Below, piece after piece: positions 43,294 to 51,917 of a DNA stretch of 64,000 nt. The position numbers and the translations under genes were made by a program. Under the pieces are notes generated by a model that did no database searches, was not told the DNA's origin, and worked only from the letters and a program-made list of their open reading frames with translations. The number at the start of each line of letters is the position of its first letter. Within the stretch, counting starts at the first letter, position 1. This stretch comes from Elizabethkingia sp. YR214 (lineage in GTDB: Bacteria > Bacteroidota > Bacteroidia > Flavobacteriales > Weeksellaceae), in assembly GCF_003058195.1 (NCBI RefSeq), contig NZ_QBUH01000004.1, forward strand, positions 186,001-250,000. Direction: 5' to 3'.

Positions 43294-44095
43294 GCTGCAT
43301 CAGCTTATCTACAAATTCGTATATCAGCTTTATACTAATAGTCATTCCTACCTTAAAGAGTAATCTGCTGCGCAAAAAATCTGTAAAAATTCTTCCTGTG
43401 AATAGTAGAATCTGACCAATACAAATCAACGATAATATTCCGATATCCTTTCTGGTAATAGCTTTGTCTACAACAGCCTGAGTAAGTAATGGGATGGCTA
43501 ATGTTAAGAGAGTAGCGACCAAAAGGGTTAGTATGATAAAGGAAATATTTTTATAATGATTATCTATTCGCTTCAGTAAAGAAAACAGATGTACCGGAGG
43601 TTCTGGGGAATTTTCTACCTGATCAAAGGCTTCTGTTGTTTCTAAAAAGATGGCAATTCCTTTATCTCCTTGTCCCGATAATCTCCAATGTTCTATAAAA
43701 TCGCTGAGAGCATAACGCATATTTTTTCCAAGCGCCGGATTTCCGACATAGGCATGGGTTTCGGTAAGATGCCATAGAACAACAAAATGATTATGATCCC
43801 AATGCAGTATACAAGGCAATGGAGCTTTTTCTAATAATACTTCCTGCTTTATTTCCGCAGCAAATGTGTTGAATCCAAGATTTTCTGCTGCATATTTTAA
43901 TCCGGTTACGGAAGTACCCTGACTGCGGACGTCACACAAATCTCGTAAGATACTTAAGGATAATTCTTTTCCATAATAATTGGTAATCATTTTAAGGCAT
44001 GTCGGGCCACAGTCCATTGTATCCAGTTGTCGGAAAAATGGATAATGCTCGCCTTCAAAAAAATGCTTAATTCTTTTTAATATTTTAATTTTCAT
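43271..44095 (-). pseudogene. Truncated C39-peptidase ABC exporter (bacteriocin/double-glycine-leader type)
   Basis: 274 residues of a protein that should be about 700-730 long. The N-terminal C39 peptidase has the catalytic C29 (LDTMDCGPTCLKM) and H103 (DHNHFVVLW). The third position, usually Asp in 'ADP', is N119 (VGNPALG). The first transmembrane helices follow (about 167-250). The protein ends at KLMQLKLSFFE; the rest of the membrane domain and the whole ATPase are missing. Such exporters cleave and secrete small peptides with a Gly-Gly leader. No precursor peptide gene was found nearby. Confidence 0.82.
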
Positions 44096-44167
44096 TGGTG
44101 GATCTGGAATTATTTACTGGTTAATATATTTTTATGAATTATAGCTTATATTCTAAGTGGCTAAAGT

Positions 44168-44197
44168 CAAAAATACATTAATGCAATATAGTTGCAA
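44168..44197 (-). promoter_or_regulatory. Promoter of the truncated exporter gene with the shared motif
   Basis: On the minus strand TTG (44197-44195), 19 nt, TATTTTTG (44175-44168). The motif ACTATATTGCATTAA (44192-44178 on that strand) lies between the elements, with one mismatch to the consensus seen at the ABC promoters. Confidence 0.6.
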
Positions 44198-44246
44198 TAT
44201 AGAAAAAATAATCATCTCTAAGAATTTCTTTTCAATAATTAATTAA

Positions 44247-44280
44247 ACTTTGTTGCGTTAATTGAAATTGATTAGTTTTG
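44247..44280 (+). promoter_or_regulatory. Promoter of the DUF5829 gene with a variant motif
   Basis: TTG (44253-44255), 17 nt, TAGTTTTG (44273-44280) precede the ATG at 44303. The motif ACTTTGTTGCGTTAA (44247-44261) overlaps the -33 element, as at 40402, with two mismatches to the consensus. Confidence 0.55.
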
Positions 44281-44302
44281 TAGGTACTAAACACCCAGCC
44301 AG

Positions 44303-45172
44303 ATGACAAAAATATTTTCACTCTTAATCCTTTTTGTAAGTATGGCCTTTTCTGGCCAGGAATCAAGGGGTAATTCTGATTTAAAAGATCTTAAAGTAAA
44401 TCATATATATGTGGTCGTTGATTCCGCTACATTTAATGCTTTAAAACAGAGCAATGAATTAAATACTTTGGCGAATCAGGACAAGGGACTTCCGAATTTT
44501 CTTCCGGTAGATAATTCTGCAACGACTATTTATATGAGGTTTAAATCTACCTATTTAGAAATTATGGGGCCTGAGAATAGATTCAAAGAAAAAATTGGAT
44601 CTATAGGAATCGGATTTTCATGGGATACCTTTAATAATACTCTTGATGCTGTACAAAAAAGCATTCAGGAATCTAAAGATTTGAAATTTCAGAAAAGTGA
44701 AGCTAACTGGTCATTTGGAGGTAAAGAAATATTATGGTATACCTTTTTCTATAGCGATTTGAAGGGGAGTATTGCGACTTGGTATGCGATATACAATCCT
44801 GTTTTTTTAAACTATTTATTCAATATTAATTATTCTGAATTTAAAAGAGAAGACTTTTTAAAAAAGGTATTTGATCAAAATAAAAAGATTATTGATTTAT
44901 CAGGTATTGTTATTGACTCTAATGCAAATGATTTTAATAAAATTACGAAAGAGTTTAAAGCGCTAAATATTAAAATTGAAAAACAGAAACCGGGATTGGT
45001 CATCTATAAATTAGATTCAGTAACCATTAAGTTGAAGTTAGCAGAAAGAAAAGATAGTATGATTAAAGAGCTTAAATTTATAAATAAAGATAGGACAAAG
45101 TTAAATATTAATTTAGGCAATATTCGTATTAAAAATACAGCTAGTAATCAAATCTCAATGATGTTTGAATGA
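44303..45172 (+). CDS. DUF5829-like exported protein
   Basis: A 289-residue protein with a signal peptide (about 1-18, LILFVSMAFSGQ). The body opens with LKVNHIYVVVDSATFNALKQ and has TTIYMRFKSTYLEIMGPE, features of the DUF5829 group, which looks related to the glyoxalase fold. Reaction unknown. It is divergent from the truncated exporter gene and carries a variant of the same promoter motif, so it may have been part of the same regulon. Its stop codon lies inside a long inverted repeat. Confidence 0.75.
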   Translation: MTKIFSLLILFVSMAFSGQESRGNSDLKDLKVNHIYVVVDSATFNALKQSNELNTLANQDKGLPNFLPVDNSATTIYMRFKSTYLEIMGPENRFKEKIGSIGIGFSWDTFNNTLDAVQKSIQESKDLKFQKSEANWSFGGKEILWYTFFYSDLKGSIATWYAIYNPVFLNYLFNINYSEFKREDFLKKVFDQNKKIIDLSGIVIDSNANDFNKITKEFKALNIKIEKQKPGLVIYKLDSVTIKLKLAERKDSMIKELKFINKDRTKLNINLGNIRIKNTASNQISMMFE

Positions 45173-45212
45173 GTCTTTTGTTTAGCTTTTTTTGAAATAT
45201 CATTGAGATTTG
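45149..45212. repeat. 14-bp perfect inverted repeat spanning the DUF5829 stop codon
   Basis: CAAATCTCAATGAT (45149-45162) and ATCATTGAGATTTG (45199-45212) are exact inverted copies with a 36-nt gap that holds the stop codon (45170-45172) and a run of T residues. It may act as a terminator or a 3'-end stabiliser, or may be left by an earlier event. Confidence 0.6.
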
Positions 45213-45239
45213 TTATTTTAAATATCCATCAATATAGAA

Positions 45240-46589
45240 CTAGTTTCCGCAAGTGAAATATACTCTCGGTGCAATTTCGGTATATGCGTTGTCTTTAAAA
45301 AAAGAGATATAATAGGAACCGGGAGTATCCAGAGCAAAATTCAGTGTACCACTTGTAGCGTTTGTATATTGCCATTTTGCTGAATAATTAGTTCCCGGAG
45401 TTTGACCTTGCTTGTATATACCAATCCATGCCTTGGGATCTGTAGATCCGTTACTAAAGGAAACCTGAATTGCTTCGTTGAGTTTATAACTGGTTTTGTT
45501 TAATACTACTTTTGCATTATTCTGAAGTATTTTAACCTTGAAAGTACTCCAAACAGCTTTATGATCTGTAGGCCAGATACCTTTTGGTTCAGAAAATTTA
45601 TCTTTTGAAGTTTCCGGAACCGAAACATTCTTTACTACTGTATTTTTTGGTCCTACAATATAACTGTCACTTACAGAAATATTTCCGTTATCATAATAGA
45701 AGATATAATCAATTCTGTCCCGTTCGTCAGATTTAGGAGTCCATGAAGACTGTGCCGGCCATGTAAATCCAGGATAATTTACTTCGTCCGGATACATTAC
45801 TCTATAACTATCTTTAAAGCCGGCCTTGGAAAGTGTAGCGGTGGAACTCCAGTTGATAACTGTACCCCGATGATCATATAAATTTTTAACTGCCTCTGTC
45901 CAGTCCAGATGAGAAGCCTCATTGAAATCTCCACCCAGAATCACTGTTTTACCACTGGCAATATCCTGTTTTGCTCGGGAAAGAAAATCCTGAATTTGCT
46001 GAGGTCGTTTAGACTGATCGTTCATTTCTGTAATCTTCGCAATGTCTGTAACAGGAGCTGGTAATTCTTTGAAAGTTACCGGATCATATCCTCTGGGATA
46101 GTATACTGCGTAATGTGTATAGTCTAAATGACCAGAATAGATAACAACTTCATTTCCGGGAATAACTTCGGTTACAAGTCGGTGGTATGCACTAAAGGCC
46201 GAGTACTCTTTAATAGGATATTTACTCAGAACACCATTGTCATCTCCTCTGGAGGCATAATATGTTTTTCCTTTTGCTTTTAAGGAAGCTACAATACGCT
46301 GATCAAAAGAAGTATTATTATAATTTCTAACTTCTGAAAGAGTTACAAAATCAGGTTCACGCTCAGCAATTTCATTTACAATAGCATCATATCCTCCGGA
46401 AACCTGGGTTCCTTCCTGCCATATATTGAATTGCAGAACACTAAATGAATAAGTCTGTTCCGGCAATGCTGATTTAGGCTGTAAAGAAGCCGCTGCCTCT
46501 AATTCGGAAGTGCTGGCGTGGATCTCCGGTCGGGAGCATGAAATAAGCGATACAACGGCAAGGGTTGCAGAGAATAGATTTTTTTTCAT
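45240..46589 (-). CDS. Endonuclease/exonuclease/phosphatase-family lipoprotein
   Basis: A 449-residue exported lipoprotein (lipobox SLISC, C18). The EEP fold is clear: LQFNIWQEGT with the metal-binding Asn, FVTLSEVRN with the catalytic Glu, GHLDYTHY, ILGGDFNEASHLDW and a terminal WPTDHKAV Asp-His pair. A C-terminal beta-sandwich domain of about 95 residues (NKTSYKLNEAIQVSFSNGS) follows. Relatives include phosphodiesterases, sphingomyelinases and nucleases; the substrate cannot be fixed. It lies downstream of SusCD on the same strand, after a terminator, so it may be partly co-regulated with that uptake system. Confidence 0.88.
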   Translation of the reverse strand: MKKNLFSATLAVVSLISCSRPEIHASTSELEAAASLQPKSALPEQTYSFSVLQFNIWQEGTQVSGGYDAIVNEIAEREPDFVTLSEVRNYNNTSFDQRIVASLKAKGKTYYASRGDDNGVLSKYPIKEYSAFSAYHRLVTEVIPGNEVVIYSGHLDYTHYAVYYPRGYDPVTFKELPAPVTDIAKITEMNDQSKRPQQIQDFLSRAKQDIASGKTVILGGDFNEASHLDWTEAVKNLYDHRGTVINWSSTATLSKAGFKDSYRVMYPDEVNYPGFTWPAQSSWTPKSDERDRIDYIFYYDNGNISVSDSYIVGPKNTVVKNVSVPETSKDKFSEPKGIWPTDHKAVWSTFKVKILQNNAKVVLNKTSYKLNEAIQVSFSNGSTDPKAWIGIYKQGQTPGTNYSAKWQYTNATSGTLNFALDTPGSYYISFFKDNAYTEIAPRVYFTCGN

Positions 46590-46655
46590 GGTAATAGTAA
46601 TATTTCGGATTGGTTTTGCTAAAGTATAAAAAATGTTATAGATAATACAAGAAAG

Positions 46656-46672
46656 TAATACCTAGGGTATTA
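46656..46672 (-). promoter_or_regulatory. Palindrome upstream of the EEP lipoprotein gene
   Basis: TAATACC-TAG-GGTATTA is a 7-bp inverted repeat 67 nt before the ATG at 46589. It could be an operator. No TAnnTTTG element was found close by. Confidence 0.35.
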
Positions 46673-46702
46673 TATCTTTTGCGATTGATTATAAAGTGCA
46701 CT

Positions 46703-46732
46703 AAAAATGGCCGGAAGTAATATCCGGCCATT
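46703..46732 (-). terminator. Rho-independent terminator after susD
   Basis: Stem AATGGCCGGA (46706-46715) / TCCGGCCATT (46723-46732), GC-rich, with a 7-nt loop and T residues following on the minus strand. It lies 29 nt past the susD stop and separates SusCD from the EEP gene. Confidence 0.85.
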
Positions 46733-46760
46733 AAAAAAACTAAAAAATAATCCACACAAT

Positions 46761-48227
46761 TTATGATTCGTTTTGTTTAATCTGTGGGTTGTTATTGATT
46801 TCTTTATTAGGGATCTGAAATTTGAACTTATCAGGTGCTATATTGAATCTTCCGAAGGTATGGTTAGTTCCCGGATATATCCTTTCCAGCGGTGTACCCA
46901 GCCTTTTCATGTCAAACCATGCATAGCCCTCTCCCCAAAGTTCTATTCTTTTCTGAAGGATAATTTCGTTCACAAGCTCACTCCCTGATTTTGAAGACAG
47001 AGAATATGTTTTGTCTCTTTGAGAAGTGATTTCGTAAAGAACCTGTCTGGCTTCAGCTTCCCGACCTTGCCTTGCCAGTGCTTCAGCTTCTGTATAGTAT
47101 AAAGAAGAAGCTCTGAGATAGATATAGTCACCCTCAAACATAGTAGGATCCTTAAACTTCCAGCTCACGTATGGTGGATAGTTTTTTTCAGTTCCATTGA
47201 AGGTGTAATCTGCTTTTTGGCTGCCATTGAATACTTTTTTACGGTAATCAGTTCCCGGAATAGCATCATAAAGACGTTTATCTATTAGTTTATAAATTTG
47301 TGCAGCTCCGGCATAACCTCTGTTTGTATTATCAAACATGGAGAAAAATGATGCATAATAATTTCCGATACTCATGGTAGATGTCGTGTTATGGAATCCC
47401 CATATTACTTCCGGATTATTGATGTTGGAAAAACCGGTAGAGGTGTAATCATTTTCAGTCATCAGTGCTATTCCTTGTTTGCTTTCATTTGCATATTTAC
47501 TGGCTTTAGCATAATCTCCGGTTTGCAGATATATTTCAGAAGCAATTGCTTTAGCCGTTCTTTGGTCTATCTGTGCTCTGGAAGAGCGTGCATAGCTGCC
47601 TAATAGTACGATAGATTCTTCAATATCTTTTGTAATCTGCTGGTATACTTCGGCTACTGTGGATCTTGCAAGTCCCTGACTTTGGTTATTGATTGTAAGT
47701 ACCAATGGGAGCCCGGGATCTTGTTTATGCTCTTTGTAATCGTTGGCATAGAAGCGGATCAGATAAAAATAGGAATAAGCTCTTAGTGCATGCAGTTGCC
47801 CTGCTATAGCTCTGTTAGATGTACTATTATCATTTTTTAAATCATCCAGTAGCTTGTTAATTACAAAAATTCTGGCATAAAAAGTAGTCCACACAAATTC
47901 GGCAGCAGAGTTATTTGCATTTGTAGCATCATAATTATAAAACATACCTAAATGCTGATTGGTGGCCTGTATTACATCATTTGACATAAGGTCGGCTCCT
48001 GCTTTAATGGCCATAATGCCAAAGTCGGAATGTAGAGTAGTTCCTCCGGCACCATTGCTGCGAAGATCCAGATATATACCGCCCAGAATTTTTTCAGCCT
48101 TTGATTGATCATCTTTTAGTTGTTCACCCGAAATATCTCCGTTTGGCAAAGTATTCAGGTCACTGGAGCAACTATTGATAATAGTGCCTATAGATAGTGC
48201 TGTAATTAAATATTTTATTGTTTTCAT
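46761..48227 (-). CDS. SusD/RagB-family nutrient-binding outer-membrane lipoprotein
   Basis: A 488-residue lipoprotein (C20 in INSCSSDL) that caps the SusC barrel and binds substrate at the cell surface. The SusD pattern is clear: tetratricopeptide-like helices at the start (ILGGIYLDLRSNG; ALRAYSYFYLIRFYA) and the conserved end (ELWGEGYAWFDMKRLGTPLE). It is 6 nt downstream of susC. The nutrient is not evident. There is no glycosidase next to it; an EEP-type enzyme is downstream, which would fit a phospho-compound, but that is inference. Confidence 0.94.
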   Translation of the reverse strand: MKTIKYLITALSIGTIINSCSSDLNTLPNGDISGEQLKDDQSKAEKILGGIYLDLRSNGAGGTTLHSDFGIMAIKAGADLMSNDVIQATNQHLGMFYNYDATNANNSAAEFVWTTFYARIFVINKLLDDLKNDNSTSNRAIAGQLHALRAYSYFYLIRFYANDYKEHKQDPGLPLVLTINNQSQGLARSTVAEVYQQITKDIEESIVLLGSYARSSRAQIDQRTAKAIASEIYLQTGDYAKASKYANESKQGIALMTENDYTSTGFSNINNPEVIWGFHNTTSTMSIGNYYASFFSMFDNTNRGYAGAAQIYKLIDKRLYDAIPGTDYRKKVFNGSQKADYTFNGTEKNYPPYVSWKFKDPTMFEGDYIYLRASSLYYTEAEALARQGREAEARQVLYEITSQRDKTYSLSSKSGSELVNEIILQKRIELWGEGYAWFDMKRLGTPLERIYPGTNHTFGRFNIAPDKFKFQIPNKEINNNPQIKQNES

Positions 48228-48233
48228 ATGTTT

Positions 48234-51188
48234 TTAAAAATTGAGTTTAAAGCCTAAAGAAACGCTTGAAAGTAATGAATACCTGTATGAATTAGATACG
48301 CCTGTTAATGAGGCTCTCGGATCATAGCCTTTTCTTTTGGACCATAGATAAATATTGTTCCCTGTAAGGTATATTTTGAGTGCTGATAAGCCTATCTGCT
48401 GTGTGAAATCCTGAGGTAACTGATAAGACAGGGTTATATCCTGAAGACTTACATAATCAGACTTGATCAGGTACAATGTAGAATTTCCGTTTTGGTTAGT
48501 CGAGTTAAGGTCTACACGTGGTAATGCAGCATTCGGATTTTCCGGTGTCCATGTCTTATCTAAATCTGTTGAATAGTTGGATGCATAGGTGTCTGAGTGA
48601 AATAAGCTTCTGTAGATATCATCATATCCATAGCCTCCGAACTGATAAGCGAAATTAACAGACAAATTGAATCCTTTATATGTGAAATCGGTACCAAAGC
48701 CTCCATATACTTTCGGAATAGCCGATTTGCCCGTATTGTAATCAGTTGCTTCCTTGTAATTGTTGGTAATAGTAGTTTCCTCCTTCTTGGTATTAGGATT
48801 TATACTTGTACGGTACCATTGTGCATCACCATTATTAGGATCTACACCTGCAAATTTTTTCAAATAGTAAGTGTATCTGTCACCTCCTTCAGTCAGAATA
48901 AACAATCCCGAAACCAAGCCGGTGCTTCTTTGTTCCTCAGGAAGTTTGGTTATTTTATTTTTATAATGGGTAGCATTTGCATAAAAACTCCATTGGAATT
49001 GCTCTGAGCGCAGAATGTCTACATTTAAATTTGCCTGAACTCCTCTGTTGATCATGTCACCAATATTGCCATATCTGATATATGATCCGGCATTAGAAGG
49101 AGGCAAGGGAAGGGTATAGATCATATCCGAGACCTTTCTTTCAAAGTAATCGGCATTCAGACTGATTCTGTTTTTTAAAAGAGAAATTTCAATACCTGCA
49201 TTCAGGTTTTTCGATGTTTCCCACTTCAAATCTTTATTTCCTTGTTTTCTGAGTGATAAAACCGGTTTACCATCTCCGAAGTTGTTAATTCCGTAGATGT
49301 CCTGATAGGCATAATAATCTCTGTCGGCGTTTTCCAGAAGTATATTGTCATTTCCCTGTTGGCCGTATGAAGCCTTTAGCTTCAGTGTATTAATGATACT
49401 GTTTTCCTTTAGAAAATCTTCCTTTGCAATATTCCATGCTGCTCCTAAGCCATAAAAATTACCCCATCTGCTGTCAGGGGAGAAGACAGAAGAACCATCC
49501 CTACGGATATTGGCATTGAAGAAATATTTATTATCATAATTATAGAGTAGTCTGGAGAAATAACCTTCTACTGCATAATCATAAGCATTTCCGGATAGAT
49601 CTGTTATTTTTACAGCATTGTCAAAGGATAAAGAATTTGGTAGTACAAGTTGTTGCTTTGTCCCTGAGAACCTTTCGCTTTTTGTTTTATTGAGTTCGTG
49701 GCCAACAAGAATATTGAAGCTGTGTTTACCCAGTTTTTTCTGGTAGGTAAGCAATTGCTGATGGTTTAGTGTATTTCTGAATATAGAGCTCATTGTAAGG
49801 GTACCTCCAACAGATGCGGAAGTACCTCCAATTGTATTTCCAAATCGCAGATCTTTTATATTTTCTAAATAGGCACCAAAGTTATAGGTGAAATCTAATC
49901 CTTTAATGATTTCATAGTTTAAGCCAAGATTGATATTTGTAACATTACTGGTTGTTTGTGATTTGTCCTGCTGAAGATTACCAATAGGGTTTTCATAAAC
50001 TGCATAAGATCTTGCTGCACCATTTGGGCCTTGGCCATCTCCATAATCATAAAGAGCCTTTCCGTTTTTATCATAAACAATCTGGTAATCATTATTTCTT
50101 AAAAATACGGGATAAAAGGGAGCTATATTTCTGGCGAACTGAAACGGATTGGAAAATCCTCCGGTTTCACCAAAATCCTGCTTGCTATGTGTGTAGGATA
50201 GACCACTGGTTAGCTTTAATTTACTGGTAATAGCATAGTCCAGATTAGATCTGATCCCAAATCTCTCGAATCCAGAAGAAATAAGGTAACCCTGATCATC
50301 AAGATAATTTAATGATGTATAAGATTTTACCTGCTCATTATTAGCTGTAATTCCCACGCTGGCTTCTCTTCTTAAAGCCGGTTTGAAAAGTAACTTTTTC
50401 CAATCATCCTGATACAAAAGTTGTGCATCGGGATTAAACTTGCCATCCTGTGATATTAGCCTATTGAAAGGCAGATTATAAACATTGTAGCCCAGTTTGT
50501 TCAGTGCCGAAATACCAACTTCGTGAGGAGAGACTCCAGAAGGAACTGCTCCATTTTGCCTTAATCGTGCGATTTCACCAACTCTTGCACGGTTATAAAA
50601 TGCCGTGTAGTAATCCTTTGGGGATGTGTAAACTGGATAATCTTCGATCGATCTGAAGTTTATTCCTGTTTTTACATCTGCTTCTATACGGAGGCCGTTC
50701 GTTTTTCCTCTTTTGGTATTTACGATAATTACCCCGTTAGCCCCTCTGGATCCGTATAAAGCATTGGAAGACGCATCTTCCAAGAAAGAAATACTCTCTA
50801 TATCGGTTCCCGGGATACTATTCAGATTTCCGTTATACGGAATACCGTCCAATACAATTAATGGATCGCTCGATGCATTGATAGAGCCTATTCCTCTCAT
50901 TCTTATGGTTGGCTGAGAGCCTGGCTGACCGGAAGATATTACCTGTACACCGGCAACTTTTCCGCCAATTCCCTGTAGAATGTTTCCATTTTGGAGATTC
51001 GCAAGATCTTTTGTTTTTAATGATTGTACTGATCCAGTAATTTCTTCCTTCTTTTGTTTACCAAAGGCTACTACCACAACTTCTTTTATGGAATTTTCCT
51101 TGGGCAGGCTGTCTCTGGTTTGTGCAAAGCCGTATTCTGCAAACAGAATCAGGGCTAATGCTCCAATTTTACATTGTTTCTTTTTCAT
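48234..51188 (-). CDS. SusC/RagA-family TonB-linked outer-membrane protein
   Basis: A 984-residue TonB-dependent transporter, partner of the SusD lipoprotein. The signal peptide ends at EYGFAQ. Unlike most SusC proteins it has no CarboxypepD-like domain; the TonB-box-like segment IKEVVVVAFGKQKKEEITGS comes directly after the signal. The plug has IRMRGIGSINASSDPLIVLDG and the barrel ends in SVSLGFKLNF. It is first in the susCD pair and is preceded by a leader of at least 340 nt with a small ORF and by a LytS/LytTR pair. Confidence 0.94.
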   Translation of the reverse strand: MKKKQCKIGALALILFAEYGFAQTRDSLPKENSIKEVVVVAFGKQKKEEITGSVQSLKTKDLANLQNGNILQGIGGKVAGVQVISSGQPGSQPTIRMRGIGSINASSDPLIVLDGIPYNGNLNSIPGTDIESISFLEDASSNALYGSRGANGVIIVNTKRGKTNGLRIEADVKTGINFRSIEDYPVYTSPKDYYTAFYNRARVGEIARLRQNGAVPSGVSPHEVGISALNKLGYNVYNLPFNRLISQDGKFNPDAQLLYQDDWKKLLFKPALRREASVGITANNEQVKSYTSLNYLDDQGYLISSGFERFGIRSNLDYAITSKLKLTSGLSYTHSKQDFGETGGFSNPFQFARNIAPFYPVFLRNNDYQIVYDKNGKALYDYGDGQGPNGAARSYAVYENPIGNLQQDKSQTTSNVTNINLGLNYEIIKGLDFTYNFGAYLENIKDLRFGNTIGGTSASVGGTLTMSSIFRNTLNHQQLLTYQKKLGKHSFNILVGHELNKTKSERFSGTKQQLVLPNSLSFDNAVKITDLSGNAYDYAVEGYFSRLLYNYDNKYFFNANIRRDGSSVFSPDSRWGNFYGLGAAWNIAKEDFLKENSIINTLKLKASYGQQGNDNILLENADRDYYAYQDIYGINNFGDGKPVLSLRKQGNKDLKWETSKNLNAGIEISLLKNRISLNADYFERKVSDMIYTLPLPPSNAGSYIRYGNIGDMINRGVQANLNVDILRSEQFQWSFYANATHYKNKITKLPEEQRSTGLVSGLFILTEGGDRYTYYLKKFAGVDPNNGDAQWYRTSINPNTKKEETTITNNYKEATDYNTGKSAIPKVYGGFGTDFTYKGFNLSVNFAYQFGGYGYDDIYRSLFHSDTYASNYSTDLDKTWTPENPNAALPRVDLNSTNQNGNSTLYLIKSDYVSLQDITLSYQLPQDFTQQIGLSALKIYLTGNNIYLWSKRKGYDPRASLTGVSNSYRYSLLSSVSLGFKLNF

Positions 51189-51280
51189 TATAATATTAAT
51201 CTTAGTTTAAATCTTTGAAAAACTTCATGACTTATCTGGTCTCTAATCATTGCTGTAGAAAAGAGATAATAAAGATTCAG

Positions 51281-51299
51281 CCTCCTTCTGTGAGGGAGG
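51281..51299 (-). promoter_or_regulatory. Hairpin in the susC leader
   Basis: CCTCC (51281-51285) and GGAGG (51295-51299) form a GC-rich stem in otherwise AT-rich sequence, between the leader ORF and the susC start. It could be an attenuator or an mRNA-stability element. The T run after it is weak. Confidence 0.4.
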
Positions 51300-51393
51300 T
51301 TGTATCATAAGCGTTGAAGATTGAAATGGGAAAGGAGCTTTTAATATGAGAAAGAACTCGGACTCCTGTTTTTATTACTTCTTCAATAGTGCT

Positions 51394-51528
51394 TTACATG
51401 GAATACATATAGCACATGCATTGAAAAGTGAAATATTTCAGTGTATAATAGTTTTTTGTACAAGGAACTTCTAGAGCAGATACTGTCGAGAAGCTTCCCG
51501 GGGCAGAGTCAGATATACTTGTGTTCAT
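51394..51528 (-). CDS. Small leader ORF upstream of susC (44 codons)
   Basis: An open frame from ATG 51528 to TAA 51394. It encodes a peptide that begins MNTSISDSAPGSFSTV and ends FQCMCYMYSM, with three Cys and four Met in all. Its ATG lies 29 nt after a -7 element and follows an A-rich stretch typical of translated starts in this group. The end of the ORF is 205 nt before susC. It may be a real small protein or a translated regulatory leader; coding is not proven. Confidence 0.5.
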   Translation of the reverse strand: MNTSISDSAPGSFSTVSALEVPCTKNYYTLKYFTFQCMCYMYSM

Positions 51529-51556
51529 AAAAACGGTTTTGATTTTTTTACTGGTT

Positions 51557-51564
51557 CAAAAGTA
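51557..51564 (-). promoter_or_regulatory. -7 element of the susC transcript
   Basis: TACTTTTG on the minus strand matches TAnnTTTG and would start the transcript about 360 nt before susC, just ahead of the leader ORF. No -33 match at normal spacing was seen, which is consistent with activator dependence. Confidence 0.45.
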
Positions 51565-51917
51565 TTTAATTAATCAAAATTTGTTGATAAGAAAGGATAT
51601 GATATATATCATATAAAGTCTATCTAATTAGTAGATGTTTGCTTTGGAAATTCTTTTGTTTCACTAAAAAAGCAATAATGTTATAAATTGCAAAAATTAT
51701 TAAATTTTATTTTGTGTATTTTTTAAATAAAGTCGCTATTTTATTATAATTATTTAATTGCTAAAAACAGGAAAAACTTTGAAAAAAAATGAAATAAATA
51801 AGAATTTAAAGTATTCTGTAAGATATCTTTAACAGATTTTGATCTGTGTTTTTTCAAAATTCTCAATACTAATGCTTCTTTTTTATTACAAAAACTCCTC
51901 AGATTAGACAATTGTTA
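51565..51917. other. AT-rich intergenic region with a weak hairpin
   Basis: About 350 nt between the regulator gene end (51918) and the susC promoter, with no credible ORF. ACAGAT (51832-51837) / ATCTGT (51842-51847) forms a small hairpin that might end the regulator transcript; its T run on the minus strand is poor. Upstream activator sites for susC are expected here but none could be picked out by eye. Confidence 0.4.

Noticed and set aside
51189-51528. Known riboswitch in the susC leader
   Set aside because: Only one short GC-rich hairpin is visible; no conserved riboswitch core was recognised.
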